From assembly GCA_050084515.1 (NCBI GenBank), contig CM114272.1, positions 12,090,001 to 12,154,000 on the forward strand: a DNA stretch of 64,000 bases, given 5' to 3'. Under the pieces are notes generated by a model. The model saw only the letters and a program-made list of their open reading frames with translations. It ran no database searches and was not told where the DNA came from. The stretch comes from Blasia pusilla. Its lineage: Eukaryota; Marchantiophyta; Marchantiopsida; Blasiales. Shown here one piece after another: positions 59,990-64,000 of this stretch; the first letter of the stretch is position 1; each line of letters opens with the position of its first letter. Made by a program: the position numbers and the translations under genes.

Positions 59990-60410
59990 TGAGCTAAGGC
60001 ACCCATCACCTCACTGCCATCCTTGTCTGTAAGAAGCTAACTCTTCCCAGTAATCCAAGGAAAACCCCATCGGGTATAACACTGCTCCACCAACCAAGAC
60101 GTCGTAGGACTCTACATCAGTCACTATCACCTTGGCTCACACCACGGACTCATCTGTAGGATGTCCCGGGCGAATCCGCACCACGACCTCTTATTGGATG
60201 ATAAACTGCGTGGTACTCGCTCCACCCAAGGATGTCTGTATCCGGAATGGACAACGCTCCACATCGGCTCTCGTCAAGCCCAATCCTCTGAATGACCTTT
60301 CCCCGACATGAGGGGTTGCGCTCCTCAATCCAACAAGACACACTGCGGACTTAAAGCTCTACCTCCGGGACTCACCAACTGGAAGATCTCTCCTCGGTTA
60401 TCTAGCAACA
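59990..60410 (-). pseudogene. Gypsy retropepsin-like protease region
   Basis: Reads VSPGGRALSPQCVLLD, stop, GAQPLM. Aspartic proteases of retroelements have D(S/T)GA at this point, so the stop (TGA) seems to replace a Ser codon. The following segment (RIQTSLGGASTTQFI and VTDVESYDVLVGGAVLY in shifting frames) fits the flap and C-terminal strands. Identification rests on this pattern and on its position between gag and the methyltransferase. Confidence 0.6.
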
Positions 60411-60551
60411 CAACACCAAGAGAAGCCATGGCACGCTCTATCGCGGGTCTAGCGGGCATCTCCACCATCCTAGCGGCCGCAGCCTGCCATGAATATGATG
60501 TGGATGGCCCGAGCATCCACTCCAAGGGCAGGTCCATCACCTCCTCTGCAA

Positions 60552-62613
60552 TCACCTCTGAACGTGATGCAAGAACTCCAATTCACGCTCACATAGTGTA
60601 GCGGTCAGCCGAAAAGCCTCGGCAGGCGTACCCCCCAACGTCATAACATCAGAAGCAGAAAACAAAGGAGTGCGGTACACAACAGTGGCCGCCCCCAACA
60701 ACGGGCTCGACACATGCCCCTCCTGAGCATCAACAGTAGGATTCATCGCAATTGCTTCTCCCATCGCCCTCCGTGCCTGCATACCAACAACATCAGCAAC
60801 TCTCCAGGAACTTTGATGAGGACCCATCGATGGGGTCCTCATCGCTTCGGACAACGTGAAAGACTGAGGAAGCCTAGTCTGTTTTCTAGCTTCCCCTCGC
60901 TGTGGATCCAACTCTACGGCTACTCCATGCCTCACAACTGCCGCGGCCTCCATTTGGGCAACCCCACATATCCAACTACGATCCTCCATATCTCGGGCTG
61001 CTCCATATGATGTCGATGCCATGCATCCGGCATCGAGTAACCTCAATGTCATAGCAGCAATCTGCTCTTGTAGTTGTTGTATCTGAGCAGCCATCCCAGC
61101 TTCACGTCCGGCGTCTCCCTCGGCGCGTCTAGGTGGTGGTACTCTACCTCCTCCACGGGTAGCTCCACCACCCTATTGGGCAACTCCAGCTCCTCGTCCC
61201 CCAACGGGACCACCTAGTGCACGATCTCTAGGCCCACCCGGATTGGCTACTCGCTCTGGTGCCCTCTCTGGCCCTCGGTCCGGACCTAACTAAGGATGTA
61301 AACTGAAACACCTGGCGCGTGTATGACCATACCTCTGACAATAGTCATACTGATAACCTCCTAGTGCAGCACCATCTCCTCCTCCATGTTGAGGCACACG
61401 TCTATGACCCTAACGAGTGCAATCGCGCTGATGATGGGCTCCACCACATGACCAACAAGTAATAGTAGGCGGCTGCTACTGAGCAGCATATGAAGGTGCA
61501 AGTCTCTATGGCACGGCCTCCCGATATACTCCTTGAGCTCATGGTGCCGCAGTCGACCTATCTCAGAGTCCACGTTGATGTACAGGTAGTGCAGACAATC
61601 GTGACTGCTCTCACCCAGAACCCACGGTGGCTACGCTCTCCTCTGCCATGTTGTACTCAATGTTCTCGGCGGTCCTAAAAACATCTATCAACGTAGGGGA
61701 GGTGTTCATAAGAAGCATCCCCTCCCGCACCCGTGTCCGCATGGTCCAGTCCAGCATCGCGTACCATGACTGGATAGCCTGAGCCTCTGTCACCCCCTGA
61801 GTGACGTTGATCAACCGGCGCAAGCGAGTGTAAGCCTCACGCAAACTCTTACCCAGGTGCCTCTGGAAGTTATGGATGCTCCGCAACTTCTTTGTCCATA
61901 CCCCCTAGTAGCTCACCCTCAACTCAGCAAAGAACTCAACCACAAGGTTGAACCCTAGGATGAACCGGACTAGACGGTGCAACTGCTCACGTGCAAGTAG
62001 CCCCTCCTAAAACATCATTAGTAGAAGAGGAAGTAGCCTTTCCTGACTCCTCCTCTTCATTTGGGAACGGCTCTTTCCATGACACATAGTGTGGATCATA
62101 GTAGAGTCGCCATGCCTCAATCTCCTGGGCATATATGTGGGAGAACTCATGGTAATCTTCCATGGGCGCCCCCTCTAAATGTTGGAACATATCGTTCCAT
62201 GTTGTAAATGGGTTGAACTCTCTAGAGTTCCTGGCCTGCTGGGAGTCGCACCAACTCCTAAACTCTGCTATGAAATCATGCAACTCAATCATGCCTACTG
62301 AACCAGAAAACCTACGCGGTCCTCTATCCCGTTTGTCCATCTCGTACGCCCAACTGGTAGGACCACTCACAATGTGTGGCGATATGCTCACAAACTCCTC
62401 TACACCCTCCCGCTTGTGTGAAGATGATACAAAAGGAGGTCGAGGTGGTCCCTCACGTGGAGACCCTTGGAACCTTGCGCCACTCCGCATAAAACCTCTA
62501 GAGCTACTCTTGGGTTCACCACCTCGCCTCTCAAAGTCCCGAATGGACGCCGTGATGACCCTCGTGCCCCTCTCACCGATCAATCTCAACCTTGCGAGTA
62601 ATCCCTCAATCAC
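60552..62613 (-). pseudogene. Gypsy gag region
   Basis: 62613-61987 holds the capsid-like part (FIAEFRSWCDSQQARNS, FNPFTTWNDMFQHLEGAP, EIEAWRLYYDP). 61886-61611 continues it (HLGKSLREAYTRLRRLI, AIQSWYAML). A zinc knuckle CWSCGGAHHQRDC lies at about 61457-61419. The frame 61094-60552 (a Gln-rich coiled coil followed by SWRVADVVG and TPLFSASDVMTLGGTP) links it to the protease. Stops separate the parts. The capsid and knuckle segments are matched by the plus-strand copy at 26.5-28.7 kb. Confidence 0.8.
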
Positions 62614-64000
62614 TCATCCCAAACATGCGGCACTCGATCTACACTCTCCCTCCCCGAGACGTGTAACGTGCGGCAAATCGACAAGGCTATCATCTCATCG
62701 ACAACCTACCCTCAACTCCGGACATCCCACATAGGTCTATGTCCCCTAAACCACATACATGAATGATGCTCTCAGCATCCATCCACACAACCCAATATCC
62801 CCAAATAAACTACCCAAATCCCATAATCCCTCACACGTGCAGGGTAAAGGACTTGAATGGGTAACCTTAACACATATCGATGTCGCTCCTCAACAACTGC
62901 AAATCTCGACCCCAACTCGGTCGTGAAGACGACTCCTCCAATTAGCAAGTCGTACTCCTCTCGTACTGACGTTGCTCAACCTCCTCGATGTGTGGTGTAG
63001 GTCGAGCGGTCTTGTGCGGCACTAGTGGCACGGAACAGCTACAAACACCACAGCACTCAAGAATGGGATGCGGCACTCGGCGGCAAACCCCTTTCCAATC
63101 AGCAACTCACACGCTCTGCTCCTTAGTGAAGGAGCGGTTCCACGATTGAGATGGTGCGATGCGGTCACAAGCGGCACGACGCAGCAATCAGCGGTGCGTT
63201 GTGGCTACGGGCGTCACGGCGCGGTACTTGATCGTCGTCGAGCGGCTACCAATCACAACATAGCAGCATGAAATCAAAACTCAAACACCATAACTCGAGG
63301 TCATCCGCCATCATTGGTTGATGACAAAACTACGATGACGGTGGCATCCAAAACAAAGTACGTGTTGGCGATGCAAGTCAGAGAATCAACGAACGTTGTG
63401 GAAGACCCTCCACTCCGTAATAGCGGCAATGGCAACCAAAGGGTGGACAAGGGACGGTGACGGTGACGGTTGACCATTGACGGTGACGGTTGATCGTTGA
63501 CGTGATGATATTTGACCGTTGAAAGTGATAGTTGACGGTCAATGGTAGATCGTTGACGGTGACTATGATAGCGACGGTCACCGCCGGCGTGGCGGCTGGT
63601 TTACGGTTTGAACAATTTAACCCTAAAAATCGCCTAGTAATGGGAATTTTTCAAGATTGACCATAACTTTTTGCTCATAACTCCAAATTGCGCACTATTT
63701 GTTGCACAGCGTGCACATCTTCATGATCTACGACAGAGTCATAAAATATTTAGAATCAAGAATTCCAGTAGAAACTGACGGGGACTATTGTAAAGCCCAA
63801 TGTCTCTTTCTCCTACACAAAATTTGGCAGCGCTTTCGCGCTGATTACTCCTAACAAAAATGTAAAACCTGTAAAAATACAAATCAGCAAGCTACATGGG
63901 GAAACCGGCCCCTATAATCAATCCCTATCAGAAATTGGGCAGCGCTACCGCGTGCCACTCTTCCATAGGAAAAATCGGCAAATGCAAAGAACAATCAAAG
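62614..64000 (-). mobile_element. Gypsy leader and LTR end
   Basis: The non-coding leader matches 25880-26600 on the other strand. 63440-63580 contains a run of GACGGTGACGGTTGA-type repeats, (T)GACGGT being the basic unit. 63830-63990 resembles the tail of the repeat block at 9290-9370 (GCGCTGCCAAATTTTG). No primer-binding site was identified. The element continues beyond the window. Confidence 0.6.
63455..63565. repeat. GACGGT-type short tandem repeat
   Basis: About ten imperfect copies of GACGGT(GA)/GACCGTTGA motifs in the element leader. It is not seen in the matching part of the other copy. Confidence 0.65.

Larger units (their letters stand above)
55690..64000 (-). mobile_element. Ty3/gypsy retrotransposon carrying C5-methyltransferase and PHD finger
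   Basis: Minus-strand order: LTR end and leader (64000-62620), gag with zinc knuckle (62613-61200), gag/spacer (61094-60552), retropepsin-like protease (about 60400-60000), cytosine-5 methyltransferase (about 59640-58690), RNase H (58670-58220), integrase (57950-56980), PHD finger (56776-56641), then polypurine tract and 3' LTR. It runs off the right edge. RNase H before integrase marks the Ty3/gypsy order. No reverse-transcriptase palm motif (YxDD or FxDD) was found between protease and RNase H. Numerous stops and frameshifts make this copy inactive. Parts of the family also occur at 8.6-9.5 kb and 25.9-28.7 kb in the opposite orientation. Confidence 0.85.

Noticed and set aside
1-64000. tRNA, rRNA, snoRNA or organelle insertions
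   Set aside because: No cloverleaf, rRNA core or chloroplast/mitochondrial gene segment was recognised by eye. A tRNAscan and Rfam search would be decisive.

Overview
The window is nuclear DNA of a green plant. Three intact multi-exon genes with canonical GT-AG introns are plant-type proteins: an HCF173-like chloroplast protein, a KxDL/KXD1 protein, and an RBL15-like rhomboid with a C-terminal UBA domain. Intron style and the mix of old, decayed mobile elements suggest a non-seed land plant (moss, liverwort or lycophyte), but the sequence alone does not settle the lineage. I saw no rRNA, tRNA or organelle-derived stretch.

Layout. 1-6.6 kb: CT-rich leader and the HCF173-like gene (+, 13 exons, 649 aa). 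6.6-9.8 kb: decayed repeats, including LTR-like blocks. 9.8-23.55 kb: a probable large composite DNA element. It carries a broken MULE-like/SWIM transposase gene (-) and, divergently, a broken gene (+) combining a ParB-like domain with a beta-class N4/N6 DNA methyltransferase domain. Its introns and spacers are filled with more than 50 degenerate copies of one 27-bp palindrome. 23.55-28.74 kb: gag-side remnant of a Ty3/gypsy element (+). 30.4-31.65 kb: KXD1 gene. 31.65-37.0 kb: LINE remnants. 37-42.6 kb: mostly unassigned sequence with a small tandem repeat. 42.6-44.6 kb: second decayed copy of the SWIM part of the DNA element, with one palindrome. 44.6-47.1 kb: Ty1/copia remnant. 49.2-53.4 kb: RBL15-like gene (-, 12 exons, about 405 aa). 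55.7-64.0 kb: a Ty3/gypsy element on the minus strand that runs off the right edge.

Most notable content. (1) The right-hand Ty3/gypsy element encodes gag, retropepsin, a cytosine-5 DNA methyltransferase domain, RNase H, integrase and a PHD finger. The methyltransferase sits where the reverse-transcriptase palm should be, and no RT motif is visible. (2) The 9.8-23.55 kb element pairs a ParB-like domain with an amino-methyltransferase and with palindrome arrays that occur nowhere else in the window except at a second copy of the same element. By analogy with bacterial ParB/parS, the palindromes could be binding sites of an element protein. That is inference. Two unrelated mobile elements thus carry two different classes of DNA methyltransferase within 64 kb. 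Both are degraded by stops and frameshifts in these copies.

The intact genes act separately: HCF173 in chloroplast psbA translation and photosystem II supply, KXD1 in an endolysosome-related (BORC/BLOC-1-like) complex, and RBL15 as an intramembrane protease. They are islands in mobile-element sequence, not an operon.
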